DNA of 64,000 nucleotides from Taxawa tesnikishii (nom. ined.). Its lineage: Eukaryota; Ascomycota; Dothideomycetes; Dothideales. Position numbers and translations under genes: made by a program. Every line of letters begins with the position of its first letter. Within the stretch, counting starts at the first letter, position 1. This document shows positions 12,694 through 24,222 of the stretch, one piece after another. The stretch spans positions 372,001-436,000 of the forward strand of contig JAPDRO010000005.1 of assembly GCA_030247885.1 (NCBI GenBank). Reading direction: 5' to 3'. The notes beneath the pieces are model-generated. The model saw only the letters and a list, made by a program, of their open reading frames with translations. It was not told the DNA's origin and searched no databases.

Positions 12694-13579
12694 TCAACAA
12701 TCCTCTCCCGCTTCGTTGCAACCGACAATCTACCGTAATTGGTGTTGATGAGTTCGCAAGCAGCTCGTGTGGTTTCCCACAAGACTGAAGAAAGAAGGCG
12801 TCCTTGTACGTCGAACCCAGCTATGATGCTCTGGTGAGTATCAGGTGGCAAATCCTGCTCTGCTGTATGACCCAGTACTTGCCCAACGATGCTTGTTGAA
12901 CCGTTTGTGAGGTACGGCAAAGCGGGAAAGGCTTTGAAGGGGCCGAAAGAGAAGGGACGGTGAAGGAAAGAACGACGCGAACAGATCGGAAAGATGCTTG
13001 GTGGAGATGCAAGGAGCGACGGGATGCTCTCACAACCGCACTTGCGCCTGCCTGCTGCTTTGACTCGGTAATTCGCGTGCAACGCAGATTCCACGATTTC
13101 ACATCTGCCGTGTCATGCTTTGCTCTCTGCTTTGACAGCCCTGCCTTTTTCGAACGAATCTTAACCACATTCGCGCATCGGCTGCTTGCCTCTCTTATCA
13201 TGTGACGTCTTCTTCGTCCCAACCGAACCGATACTCCAAGAGAGTAGGTTCTTCATACCGCACTAAGCATCGATGGCGAGCCTCCAGTTGCACCCGCATG
13301 CCGTGTCCCGGCAGCTAGAGAAAACGGACATTGTCGACAATTGTGTCGATTTCGCGTTACACAGGAAAAAGCTCGATGCATTAATTCGGATGCTGTGTGT
13401 CAGCAGGGCTTGTTTTTGGAATCGTTCCTGATCTTCCTGATCCATAAGGAAAAGCAGATGAAGCTATACAGGAATGACATGTATTGCCATCCGGGCTCTT
13501 GAGTGGGTCCCCAACGCCTTCCAACGCCGTTGCTCGCTGAAAACGCTCATCAAGCAATGCACATAACCCGTGTCCATCT
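12694..13579. other. Transposon right flank, no supported gene
   Basis: A minus-strand open frame of about 135 codons leads into the right end of the transposon, lacks an ATG start and shows no domain I know. If the element is removed, the frame ends shortly after the junction. It may be displaced upstream DNA of the DUF6604 gene. Confidence 0.35.
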
Positions 13580-14549
13580 CTATCTTATTTCTGCAAGCTC
13601 TCCCCTCTCCCTCTCCGAGTAAGGCGGACTCGATCCTGGTGATGTTACACCTAATTCATGGATCTCCGTGGTCGTGTATGTCGGTACTCCAAGATCCATC
13701 TCTTGCACTCCCATCGCCAGATCCTCCTTCCCACCATATCTCTCCATGAAGGTCGGTGGGTGGTGAAGCGGCATTTGCGAATGCGTGGTCTTCATAGTAC
13801 CGCTCCTTTGCAGCGTCGAGGTATATGAAGGTCTGCGAAGCCTTGGAAGCGGAACAGCCGGCTCATCCGGCAAGTCATACATCCCTTTAGGAGCATGTCT
13901 CGCCTTTTCTTTCCGAAGCATCCAGATAGCCGTGACCAGAGCGAAGAAAAGAGGCAGGCCAATACCGAGTCCTACTCCTGCCAGCGCACCGCCAGTATAT
14001 GTCCCTTCCGGGCATTTGGTGTTTGACGCTGTCGCCGACGCGGTGGTACTGGATGTTGTACTGTTTGTCGAGGCACCGTGTACGAGTGCTGCTATTTGGG
14101 ATGCTCGGAGAACGAAGGAGTCACCGCCTTTCATTTTAAAGGCGTTGTCGCAGCTGTTGTTCAAGCCGCAAGCAAAGGTTCCGGAGTCGGCGTCACAAGG
14201 CATTATGGGAACTCTGGACGACTTCTCGGCTATCAAGCGTTAGCTGCCGTCACAACGGTTGTACTGGAGTACTTCGCTTACTGGACAGGCAATATGACGG
14301 GCACACATCAGAACCCCAGGTCTTGTCTGTACACGATCCCCGAGTGACCATTCCTCCTCCAAAGCATAGTCCATTGTCCATGCAGAACGAGTTCTCAGGA
14401 CAGCAGGCGGACTTCCCAACGGCGCTGTTGCATGGTATGTCGCCAGAAACTGTTACTTTGTCCGGATAATAGCATGCCTGCGCATCAGAAAAGGCGAGAA
14501 AGAGAGAAATGGCAAAGACCAGGTGGACGATTCTATAAAGGAACGACAT
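13580..14549 (-). CDS. Cys-rich single-pass membrane protein
   Basis: Exons 14549-14282 and 14229-13580 (intron GTAAGC to GATAG with a CTAAC branch) give 305 aa. Residues 1-23 are a signal peptide, followed by an extracellular domain with the spacing common to a fungal family: CYYPD, CCPENSFC, GLCFGGG, RGSCTD, CPSYC, then MPCD and NNSCD. A Ser/Thr-rich linker leads to one transmembrane helix near residues 168-192 and a cytoplasmic tail with several Pro and Tyr residues. The start at 14549 is the first ATG in frame. Such proteins are widespread in moulds and annotated only as membrane or hypothetical; a surface sensor or wall role is a guess. The Cys in the CCGxxxxCC-like motif is partly replaced (ACGLNNSCD). 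Confidence 0.8.
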
Positions 14550-15625
14550 GTCGATTAGGCCAACCAGGAAAGGGCTCAATTTGTAAGGAACGACAATTGC
14601 CAGGCGGCTTTGATATAGTTACGACGAAGGACGGACGTTAAAGAGGAAAGATGGACAATACGAAGACGGCATCGACGTTCGAAGAGAGTTGTTCAAGCTG
14701 TTGTCAACGTCCACCGCTACACATTCTTCCTATGCGTTCTTCGACCGACATCTGTAACGATTAGCGGCCGCCCGCCTCGTTTAGGTCGAGCTGGGGAGAT
14801 TAGTTGAAAGGTTCGAGATTGGTTGGACGTAAGCCATCTAACGGGCTCTCCGGGACGTAGATTGACTTTCCACGCTTTCGCCGACCTCTGCCGCAGTCTA
14901 TTTGTCAAATAGACGCGGTACCTCGGGATAAACGCGATAGGCGCGGCCCCTGTTTCAGACTGAATCAAGTCCATTCCAGCCTCTCCCCTTGCAAGGTGTC
15001 TCAATTGGCGAGAGACCAAGTCCGTTAGGCTCTCGCGAGATCCCCCACCATCCCGGCCTACTGTCGTGTTGTCAGTGCTATGAGAAACGGGCAAAGCGAT
15101 CAATGCAGTCGGCCGTACAGGCAAGTTCGGGCCCTTGTTCACATTCCCCTCACAAAAGCTTTCTCCCTCGGCAATGCAGGGCAATTTCTTCCGGTACTCG
15201 TACGACAGTAGATAACAACAAAAACAATCACGACAAACATCTACCTACGTACACGTCAACCCCCTCTGAGACCGTTTTAGACGGCTCGTCTCAACGCGGG
15301 CAAAACAGTTTACGCCAGCCACATTCCCGTCTAACTGGTAACTCTCGCGTTATCCGTGATCTAACCTCGCAAGCCGAACCTCGGACCCACTCCAACAGCG
15401 CCATCGAACAAACACGGATCTCGCCTTTTCACCACGTAGGAGTGCGTCTCCTGCTACCAGTGGCTTGGAGAATGTTTATCCATCCATAGGTCTTCCGTAT
15501 CAAGCAAATAATGCCCCTCCTCCTTCCAGATACAGAAACCTCCCCCAGGATGCAAGCCATCAGCAAACGTGGTTATCAAGATGGCAAATGTCAGCGAGAC
15601 CCATTCTGGGCATTGGTACCTGTGT
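14550..15625. other. Intergenic, no supported gene
   Basis: Short frames on both strands without recognisable domains. A 155-codon minus-strand frame near 14717-15184 has low-complexity basic composition and no family resemblance. Confidence 0.4.
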
Positions 15626-15952
15626 TCAATGCATCCAATTGCCAAAGTTCCCCGTCGCAGCATCGCCTTGACCACTTTCCAGCAGCTGCGGATCAATGTC
15701 GAAGTCGGTGAAGTCCAGATTCACGTCCAGAACCGGCGGCGTACCTGCAGCAGTATTGGCTGGTGGCCACGGTGAAGGCAGGCTGGGCTGCCGCCGGAGA
15801 CTGCAGTGCGAGCATGGAATGTCGATGGTGACGTTGTGGTTTCCGTATACGACGACCCAGCAAGTGCCGGGGAAGATGGTGTTGCTGCAAGCTTGAATAG
15901 GTAGGAATTCGCCGTGACCGCAGCTGCACCAGATGAGTTCTTGTTTGCACAT
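15626..15952 (-). CDS. Small Cys-rich hypothetical protein
   Basis: One exon of 108 codons with an ATG start in the context AACCATGTGC. The N-terminal half has a regular Cys pattern: MCKQELIWCSCGHGEFLP, then QAC, GTCW and PCSHC, which resembles small fungal proteins with a CxC plus CxxC metal-binding look. The C-terminal half is Pro-rich then acidic (FTDFDIDPQLL). There is no signal peptide, so it is probably intracellular. I do not know its function. The absence of introns and short length lower confidence. Confidence 0.5.
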   Translation of the reverse strand: MCKQELIWCSCGHGEFLPIQACSNTIFPGTCWVVVYGNHNVTIDIPCSHCSLRRQPSLPSPWPPANTAAGTPPVLDVNLDFTDFDIDPQLLESGQGDAATGNFGNWMH

Positions 15953-16799
15953 GGTTAGCTATGTAGATGCCGGGTTGTCGGACGTATAGGGTCGCCTGGG
16001 TGCGGCGAGCTGGGCCGGAGGATGACTATTGCTGTAGAACAAGAGGATGAGGCGGACAGGAGGCGGACAGGGATCACAGGTATACATAGGCACGGGATGC
16101 GGTAAGAGACCATGGTTGTTTGCGCCCTTTGCCGTATCACGAACTATGGAATATGATTTGCTAGAGATGCCTAGACACAGTTGTCAACTGCCAGCTACTG
16201 GTCAATCCATACGTGGCAACGATGGGGTAAAAAGATCGCTCCCGTTCGATCGAGGTTCAAAAACAACAGCAAGATCAGACAATCGCGCGGGTTAGCCTAG
16301 ATCTCCGTTAGCGAGCCAGATACTGCGTTTTCTGTTGGTGTGGTTGCGAAGATCATATTTCTAGCTATTACAGCAGGTCGATCAAGTCGGGCAGATACAG
16401 TCAGTACGACGGGAAATCCGGCTGACCACAGAAAATCTCTGGGCAACAAAGGTGATCCAACCCCAAATGCCTATTGAGCATGGGACGGTACTATTACAGT
16501 ATACCGCGCCGCTACGCGAGTGGCCACAGGTTTTGAGAGAGCACATTTTCCTCATCGTGTGATTTCAGTACGAGGATCTGAGTGGTGTGTTTGATCGACT
16601 TGGTTGTTTGGAACGGTTGTGAGAGAGAGGTTTCTAGTAGAGTATCTTCTCTCGAAAAACTCATGCCTGCCGGTTTGCGGCCTATGGCTCCTGTCGTAGA
16701 GGCGATGCAGCAGAACCTTCAATTATCCGTAAGGTCGATGAATCCTTGTGCCGCAGCGCCTTCGCCAGAAGTCAGTAACAGTTCAGACGACATGGCTCC
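15953..16799. other. Intergenic, no supported gene
   Basis: No recognisable domain or splice pattern in either strand. A plus-strand frame at 16582-16953 is the antisense shadow of the F-box gene. Confidence 0.45.
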
Positions 16800-17597
16800 T
16801 CAGGAGGTACCTCTAGCCTTGTCCGCAGCCTTCTCCTTCCTCTTTTCGGCCTTGCGCTCGCGTTCTTTGATGTGCGTCGTCCAATCTCCGTGTACCGCAT
16901 CCGCTAACCTCTCCACGTCTTTGCGGTCGAACATGGTTGCGATACCACCCTGAACCACGTAGGTTCCGTAATTAATGCGTGGTAAACCAGGAGCAGCATA
17001 GAGAAGGAGGCCATCCGTGAGATGGTAGGCGGCTTTCGCTTCTGTCTTCGTCTGCATTGCCAGCAGTGGTCAGTCATTGTGCAGTATAACACAAAAGGCC
17101 TCTTCCTCCCTCGGAAGCCATGTGTAACCTGTCCGGGCTGTCTTTGATCCCTTATTCAGGATACAAGACAGCTACCTTTGCCAAAGACTCACAATCTTGT
17201 TAGGCCATTCCTTCCTGTCACAGGCCTTGCAGCACGAAAGCCCATTCATCAAGATCGCTTTCCTTGTACTGCTTCTGCCACAGAAAACGCATTTCCTTTT
17301 GATAAACATGACCAACTCCCTTCTGAAGCATCTCTTTGACTGGTTCTTGGCCGCCTTTCGGTCCCTGTATTTGGTGACGCTCTGCCAACGTAGTAGGGTC
17401 TGTATGCAGAAGCTCTCGACGGCATCGTAGAGGGATTTGCAGATGAGAGCGGCGCAATTGAGTGGGTGTGGGTTGGAGATCTGTTGGAAGCTCCGGCCAC
17501 GCCCGGGTTCGTGAGATGCCAGACAGTAACTGAGGATCCGATGTAGGAGTTCGGGAGGTAGAGAAGTCAAACTGGTGGAAGAGGCCATTTGGGGCAT
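16800..17597 (-). CDS. F-box protein with CxxC pairs
   Basis: Exons 17597-17193 and 17051-16800, intron GTGAGT to TGCAG, phase 0, 218 aa. Residues 9-27 match an F-box start (SLPPELLHRILSYCL), the surface that binds Skp1 in SCF ubiquitin ligases. Two Cys pairs follow (CVFC and CKAC) before WPNKI, then TKTEAKAAYHL across the splice; this pattern is shared by many small mould F-box proteins. The C-terminus is a charged helix (IKERERKAEKRKEK). The substrate cannot be told. The start is 17597 or the second ATG at 17588. The 478 bases upstream (17598-18075) are the tail side of the next gene with nothing else visible. Confidence 0.8.
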
Positions 17598-18075
17598 ACG
17601 GCTGCGCCTGGAAGGCGGATTGTGCTGTTTGAGGGTTACAGTGCGGGTGTATGGAGGAGTCTATCGTGGGTGCGTATGAACTGATCGACAGGGACAAGAT
17701 TGACTCGAGTGTTGTATGATGCAGAGTAATACTTGACCAGGTGTGTATTAGCTAGCATGTGAAAGATAAGGCGGGGAACGAAGTCCGTGCGTGGACGTTA
17801 GCAGCGACGTCGTGGATAATCAATATGATCATCTTCACAAGCTGGAGCGATTAGAGGCATCGATGCATCACTTGTAGGGAAAGAAGGTTGGTGGAAGACA
17901 TTATATTTCCATAGGCCTAGCTGAACTATAGTACAGTAAAAGGCATTTTGTGCCCTACGCCTAGGACAGCTCATAAAAGGTCATGAACGCTCATTGAAGG
18001 TTGAAGAGCAACGCCAATGGGTATGATGAATTAGGAAGTGAACGTGCTCCGGCTGATGATGGTGGTAGAGGACTT

Positions 18076-19132
18076 TTAGTCCATGAAGCCCTTGCGGCCG
18101 TCACGGTCTGTGTCCTTCAGTGGGTTGAGACGGTCAAGGAGACCTGGCTTGTTGTGGGTTGGGTCGACACTCTCAGTGCCGCCGCTGCCGTACTGTGGCT
18201 GACGGGCACCCTCACGGTCGGCGTACTCAGGGCCACGAGTGGCACCACCTGGAACAGCGGAGTTCTTGGTGCCCCTCAGGCGGCGCTTCTCGTCATCGCT
18301 GCTGGAAGAGCTGGAGCTCGAGCCACGGCGCGTGCGGCCAGTTAGGCCAGTGCCGTGGTGGCGGCCAGTGCCGTGGTGGTGACCAGCAGAAGCGGCAGCA
18401 GTAGCGCCAGCGGCGCCGGCGACAAGACCAGCGCCAGTGTGGCCAGAGCCAAGAGCGCCGCCAACAGAGCGTGGCTCGCCCTCGAAACCGTCATAGCGCT
18501 CCTCACGACCGGTCAGAACACCGCCCTGCTTCTTGAAGTCGGCCATGCTAACAGCTGGGAGAGCGGAAGTGGTGTGGTGCTGGGCAGCGTTGTGGTGAAC
18601 CTCATGAATCGGGACTGTGGTGTGAACGACGTGGGGCTCGATGGTCTGCTTGTTGACCACAGGCTGAATGGTCTCGTGGACGTGGTGGTGAATGTGCTCA
18701 CCAGCAATGGTGGGAGCAACGGAAGAGGTGTGCCTGGTCTCGCCCTCGACTCTCTCGTCGCGGAACTTGGCAGCCTCCAGCTTCAGGCGCTCAGCAACCT
18801 CCCGGTCGTTGCCATGCTCAAAGGTGCGATGCTCAACGGCAGCAAGGTTGTGGTGGTGCTGCTCTGGGAGGACCTGGGTATCGGTGACGGGCTGGATGGA
18901 GGTGTGGTAGTGGTCCTGGTGGATCTCCTTGTCAACGGCGGTGGTGATCTCCTCGTGACGCTGACGGTTGATTGTCTCGTGAGTGACGGCTGGAGCAACA
19001 CGCTCGTGGACACTTAGACGATGTTAGGTATCGCTTTGAGTAATGATGAGGCAGAAATGAGGGAACTCACGTCGTGTCATGGTGGCCAGACTTGGCCATG
19101 AAGTCCTTGACTGCGTTCTTTGCGGCGTCCAT
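18076..19132 (-). CDS. 'Allergen'-annotated His-rich fungal protein
   Basis: Exons 19132-19071 and 19012-18076 (intron GTGAGT to TCTAAG with a CTAAC branch) give 332 aa. The N-terminus MDAAKNAVKDFMAKSG, the many HxH and HE pairs (HEEITTAVDKEIHQDHYH), and the block HVVHTTVPIHEVHH are typical of a fungal cytosolic family often labelled 'allergen' without biochemical support. The C-terminal third is low complexity: Gly/Ala/His then a run of Ser and a charged tail ending LNPLKDTDRDGRKGFMD. No signal peptide or membrane helix. The family is often stress- or conidia-associated, but nothing here proves that. The coding bias is strong (C-ending codons), suggesting high expression. Confidence 0.8.
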
Positions 19133-19149
19133 TGTGAGGTGCTTTCGAT

Positions 19150-19179
19150 GTGAGGTGATGTGAGGTGATGTGAGGTGAT
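19150..19179. repeat. Three copies of a 10-bp unit in the 5' leader of the 'allergen' gene
   Basis: The unit GTGAGGTGAT (ATCACCTCAC on the coding strand) is repeated three times, 18-47 bases before the start codon, so it is probably in the mRNA leader. Confidence 0.75.
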
Positions 19180-19182
19180 GTG

Positions 19183-20974
19183 ATAGAGAGGTACTAAATG
19201 GAGGGGTGGGGTTGTTGTTGTTGCTGGGTTGATGTAGATGTGGAATGATCAGGAGCATGGGGGGCATGAGGGACGATAGTTTATAACCAGCCACGAGGGG
19301 CATCACATCACAGCACGACACCCTACGTCAGCCCCTCCACAAGCTCTTTCCTATGCCGTCAGCCCGACTCACATGGCATGCTTGAAAGGCGTCAGGCACG
19401 TTTGGCATATGTGGCTAGTGTCAACGGGCCATTGGCTCGGCGCTGCCGGTCGCGTATTCTGATATCATACGTGACAGAGAGTTTCATTTTTGCCGCGCTG
19501 CACACTGCACACTGCACACTGCACGCTGTCTGCGGCCAGAAGACACCTAGCCACCAGTCCTGCGAGCGCCAAGACGAACAGACGGTGGGACGAGTACGTT
19601 GCCGACGGAGCCTTAGAACGCGAGCGAAAGCCACACTTGGCCACATGGTGTGGAGCTGGTCGGGATCGGGCCTACTGCGAGCAAGAGAGGAGCCCAGCAG
19701 GGAGCAGGAGATCGGCGTGACCGCGCGGAGAAAGCAGCGCAAACTGTTGCTTGTGTCACACCCAATATCAAACCGTTGGCTCACAACTGCGTGCTGTTCA
19801 CTCGATAAGCACGCAGAGTCGACACTGAGACGCTGCAGGGGGACGTGGTTCAGATCCTGCGTCTGCGTGCTGGCTGCCTCGCGCAACCACGCATGCAATG
19901 AGTCCAATGCAGATGAGATGAGGTGTTGTTGGATTTGCAGACGACACTGCGGGATCGACTGGCAGATCACCAGCCGCTCAAAGACCAAACTGAGGCTTGA
20001 CTCGCCGACACGTCCTTAGCTCATCTCGCCCGGGAGCGATGCTGTGGAGCCACTGCTTTGCCTATAGCTGTTAATTGTCCGAGTATGTGGGCACGCACGG
20101 GTGTTGCTGTGCGGTGCCAGGTTTTCATGTCTCCATATGACCGTATAGTTGCGTATGGTTCGCTCGTGCCGCGTGTGACGAAAGACGGGCGGGCTGTTAG
20201 ACGGCGCACGATTCGACGAGATTACCCCTCATGCCTGTGGCTTGTGCCGATCGCTACTTCCCGGAAGGCTCTTCTGGAACTTCGTTTTTCGCGCGCTCTG
20301 TCTCATAAGCTCATGCGCCACACGGGCGACAAATCAAGGTTTGCGTTAACCACCGGCCGCCGCCACGCTGTACCACCGCGCCGCCCTCCAAACCGGGGGT
20401 ATGGTAACGTCACTCTGCGCAGCTTGGGACCCTTGGAGCGATCGCTAGCGATGTGGCTCTCGGCCTCTGCAGAGCGCATCGAATCGATCCTGTCGCTGCA
20501 TGATGCGTGATTGTGGTTGCATGGCATGGCATTTGCCCTCCTCAAGCGTCTTCTACAAAACATGCTTCTGGCAGAAACTCATCCCAAGCTTGTGCACCTC
20601 AACACTCCGTCCACCGTTGTTATCGTTGTTGTTGTTGTTGCTCCATCCGGAACACGGTTTCGCCTCGTCCGTCATACTCGCACCTGCTGACTTAACGTGC
20701 CTGGATTGACTTCCCTTCGTGCCAATCGGGCTAAGCTTCGCCAGTGACGCAGTAACGGGAAGCTCGCGCCTTCCCCATCTGACGATCGCAAACGTTTTTG
20801 CTATGCGCGCGTCCACGTACAGGAGGTTGTACCTGCTCTACTCTGCTCTGCTTTCAATCTCCTCATCCAAAGTTCCCCTATACACCTAGCGCCCAACACT
20901 CAGCACCCAACACCTTAGCACCTCCGTCTCCCTTCTCCGCGCCGCCACTTACACCGCTTCCTCCAATCCTCCAT
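19183..20974. other. Gene-poor stretch between divergent genes
   Basis: About 1.8 kb with long overlapping open frames on both strands near 19378-20019 that show no domain. A short CACACTG repeat is seen near 19501-19527. It probably holds promoters of the 'allergen' gene (minus) and the 21-kb gene (plus). Confidence 0.45.
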
Positions 20975-21039
20975 CCCTCTTGTCCCCTTCCCTCCCCTTC
21001 CCCCTTCCCCCTTCCTCCCTTCCCATACACACCCTCACC
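20975..21039 (+). promoter_or_regulatory. Pyrimidine-rich leader/core promoter
   Basis: An almost pure C/T tract directly precedes the start codon at 21040. Such CT tracts mark transcription start regions of highly expressed filamentous fungal genes; the role here is inferred from position. Confidence 0.5.
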
Positions 21040-23021
21040 ATGCCCAGTCCCGGGAACAAACTAAGAAACCTGTTCCACAGACAGAAAAACGACAGCGATG
21101 AACCACAGCGCGTCCCGCAAAGTCCGACACGCTCGCCACAGCCAGCGCAGCCCTCCAGGTTGAGCACGTCGCAAAATGGCCCCCTCAACGGTGTGCCCTA
21201 CGAGAGCACTCCGCAAGGGTCAGCGCCCCGCAGAGGAGAGAGACCTCTGACCGGCGATGGTATGTTGTTCTGTAGCCCTGCCCCATGATGTCTGCCGCAC
21301 ACAGTTGCTCACACGATCCATATCCAGGTCCAACATCACCTGAAACTTCAAGGATACGCAAGGCCTCAGAGGATGTTGCGCGTTCAAGAAGCAGGCCGGC
21401 TGGTCCGCGTGACAAGCCTGACCCTAGGCTGCCTGAGATTCCACATCAGCAAGACCTTTCGGCCGAGATCCAGCACTCTGCTCTGGCAGAACTGGACTCT
21501 CCAGCACGCAAGAGTTCAGACGTTGTTGGCCGTGCGCCTAACGGAGCATCAAGCAAGCCAATTTCCCTCCGTCAAGGTCGTTGTTCTGAGGATGTAGCCG
21601 ACTGGAACGTCATGCAAGCCAATCGACCACAATCACCGTCAGACGTGCCTCCGCCTCTCAACGTCGCAAAGGCGGCGGATGCGACCGACACGCGCAACGC
21701 GCCAGCGTCGACTCACTCAAGGAACGGCAACACTCCGCCATCACCATTGGTGGACAGCACGCGCAGGTCATCTGTATCTAGGAGAGCAGTTGGCGCACCC
21801 CTTCCAACCCGCGTTCCTCTATGGACTCCGACGGCACTAGAGGCAGTACGTCTCTTCCTGTACGGAGTAAGAGAACCAGTGTGGACAAGCCATTGCCTAT
21901 TGCTCCCAGGCAGCAGCCACCGCCGCGTACGTCCAATGAACATCAGCCACGAGCGTCTTTGGAGCAGCGACAGCGAGCATCTATCGAACGCCAGCCACGT
22001 GCGCCCCTAGAGCAACAGCCTCGCTCCTCTCTCGAGCGGCCTACTCGAACATCTCTTGAACAGCGTCCACAAGCATCTCTTGAGAGAGCCGCAGACATGG
22101 CCGAGTCCAAGGCTTTACCGAATGAAAAGCTGTTGGTCAAGGACTCAGCGAGACCGCCTTCTCTGAAGGGTGTAGTGGATCTGTCGCGTTCGGAGGACAC
22201 TACGGTGCATGAGAAATGGGCTCCAGGTAAACCTTTCACGATCCAGTGGACACAAGCGCTGTGCTGACCTGGACGAATTAGCCGTGGTGAAGGAAACCGT
22301 CAACCGCGACGTCCATCATGTCCGTGAAGAGCAGATCACCCGGGAGATTCACACGCACGATGTCTACCACCGAATTCTCCCAATTATTGACATTGAGGTC
22401 CTTCCAGCGAGACATTTCGTGCCGATTGAGGGCGGCAATTATGCAGAGATCTCAGCGGACGAAGTGCCCGGAAGAATCGGAGAGAATCAGGGCTGGATAA
22501 TCGCAGAAACCCTCTCGAAGCTGCCAACCCAGGCTGCACCACCCACCGGACCGCGCCAGTTCACCGCCAGAACATTTGAAAATGACGAGGGCGACTACAA
22601 GGAGTACACCAATACAGAGGGTATTCTGACAACGGAGACCACTTGGGTGCATCCACCTACTGTTGAAGAAGGTGGCATGTTGACGGGTCAAACGGTTCCG
22701 TTCCACTTTGGCTCAGAGGATCCAGCGGATGATGGATTGCGTGCCAAGTTGCCGGTCGGTAAGGTTATTGGCAGCTCGCCCCTGCTAAACCAGCAGAAGA
22801 GAGCGGCCATGCCTTCGCTCAACCACAAGGGGTCTAGCGGCGACTTGCGGTCGGAGACGGCGAACGCGCCTGCTGTGTCTACACACAACGGTCATGCAAA
22901 GCTACCGAGCCGCAGCCGCAACGATCCTTACAACCTCCAGGAAGAGCTTCTCCCTACACCTCCACACACCGCAAACCGGGCCTCCTTTGCCAGCGTCGAC
23001 GGCATTGGACGGGCGTACTGA
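21040..23021 (+). CDS. Conserved fungal protein of unknown function, repeat-rich centre
   Basis: Start CACCATGCCC at 21040. Introns: 21260-21327 (GTATGT to TCCAG, phase 1) and 22227-22281 (GTAAAC to TTAG, phase 1). The C-terminal exon holds the conserved core: VVKETVNRDVHHVREEQ, then HDVYHRILPIIDIEVLPARH, then GWIIAETLS and TTETTWVHPP. I recall this core as a widespread mould family without assigned role. The N-terminal half is disordered and Ser/Pro/Arg-rich, with about six degenerate copies of an eight-residue unit like QPRASLEQ at roughly 21954-22090. The reading frame changes by one base (one base too few) between about 21782 and 21910. A short intron (GTAAGA at 21867 to CAG at 21913) would also fit, but the peptide DKPLPIAPR lost by that splice looks genuine. 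Confidence 0.75.
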
Positions 23022-23676
23022 AGGGATTTGTTTACCACATCCCCTTACGAAGAGCATGTGAAAACGAAGCACAACAGCGTTCTGTACTATAACATCCACC
23101 CTTTCTGGGAACATACTGTTTGAGTGTAATTCTAGGACGTCTATCCTTTGGGCATCCCTTCAGCGAGGTGCACACGGCATGCAACAAAAGCGAAACTGTA
23201 AATTTAGTATGCGAGCGAGCAGACAGAACACCTGTTCTTCCCTTCCCAGTTGTCTGTCCGCCCAGCTGTGTAACATAAATCGCCAACCGAGGTGTGTCGC
23301 ATGTATCATCCTTCGAGACAGACACTATCCATGTTGGGGACGTTGGCCAAAACTGCATCAATCCGTCCATCCATGTTCGCAAATCCCTACCCTCACCTTC
23401 CAATCTTCTCGACATACTACTCTTTCCCTATCTGTACGATCTCCTTTCTGGCCCCAATCCAAGCAATTCTCCGCTCTCTCGCCTCCTCCACCTCGCAATC
23501 CCTAGACAGCCAGCTCAGGAACGTATCCAGACCGCTCATATCCCTGTCGACATTCCTCTCATTCAGGTACTCCAAGCCTCATTCGTTTCTCCTCTACACG
23601 ATCCCTTCTCCCTTTCCCAGAATCCCAAACGAAGCAGCGAGGGGACACTGCCGCTCGACCTGCCTCGTTGGCTCCT
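23022..23676. other. Intergenic, no supported gene
   Basis: Overlapping plus-strand frames around 23179-23717 are rich in Ser, Leu and Pro because the DNA is CT-rich; none resembles a protein family. Confidence 0.45.
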
Positions 23677-24222
23677 CTAACAACTCGTCTGTTCTTTTTT
23701 GTTATTCCCCTCCTTAGCAGTTAGCGAGATCGCGCGGTAGAAGAAGCCTCCACGTGAGACGTTGTACACGCCGTACTCCGGGTCCTCGATAGGTTTATAC
23801 AATGGCATGGGTACCCACTCCCCGTTCATGGAAGTGGGGACGATGACGAAGCGACGCTTGGGGAGGTCGCATACCGCGACGCCCTTCTGGATTCCTGGCC
23901 GGATCCACTCGCAAGCTAGGATAACGGCGGGCTTCGACCCGGGCGCACTACTCCTTGCTGAACTCTGCGTTTGACTGAGCTCGAGCGCCGTCTGCTGTTG
24001 GTTGTGATTAAGCTGGTTTTGGGTGTTCTTCCGAAGCCTGGGAACGAGAACAACAGCGACGTCCGTTTGGGATAAGCGTGACACGTCAAAATACGCAGAG
24101 ATGTGTTGTGGCCGAAAACCCAAGTGCAGGGTTTGCCTTTGTATTGTGAGTGACTGGATGGGACACAGCCATAAGAAAGTACGGAGTAGCAAGTGAATGA
24201 CTCGAAACGATAAAGAAAGCAC
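23677..24222 (-). CDS. Possible small hypothetical gene, 5' end unresolved
   Basis: The C-terminal part of this frame reads like real protein (VILACEWIRPGIQKG, PTSMNGEWVPMPLYKP, EYGVYNVSRGGFFYRA), but the frame has no ATG before Met near the middle and opens only with GTG. A 5' exon starting at the ATG at 24172 (MAVSHPVTHNTK) with an acceptor at the CCCAG just before the codons for LRKNTQ is possible, but I could not make the phases agree. No domain recognised. Confidence 0.3.
   Translation of the reverse strand: MLSLSFRVIHLLLRTFLWLCPIQSLTIQRQTLHLGFRPQHISAYFDVSRLSQTDVAVVLVPRLRKNTQNQLNHNQQQTALELSQTQSSARSSAPGSKPAVILACEWIRPGIQKGVAVCDLPKRRFVIVPTSMNGEWVPMPLYKPIEDPEYGVYNVSRGGFFYRAISLTAKEGNNKKEQTSC

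Noticed and set aside
12537-13094. 185-codon minus-strand frame running into the transposon
   Set aside because: It starts with GTG, part of it is transposon end sequence, and no family resemblance is visible; kept only as a note on the flank.
14717-15184. 155-codon minus-strand frame
   Set aside because: Basic low-complexity composition and no recognisable motif; not enough to call a gene.
18355-19017. 220-codon plus-strand frame rich in Val, Leu and Gly
   Set aside because: It is the exact antisense of the 'allergen' gene, whose splice and family support are strong; the strong codon bias of that gene creates the open antisense frame.
19378-20019. Overlapping frames of about 200 codons on both strands
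   Set aside because: Neither shows a domain or splice signals; both being open is typical of GC-balanced intergenic DNA here.
21867-21913. 47-base intron (GTAAGA to CAG) to explain the frame change in the 21-kb gene
   Set aside because: It would work arithmetically, but it removes the natural-looking segment TSVDKPLPIAPR and the change fits the one-base-loss pattern seen in eight other places.
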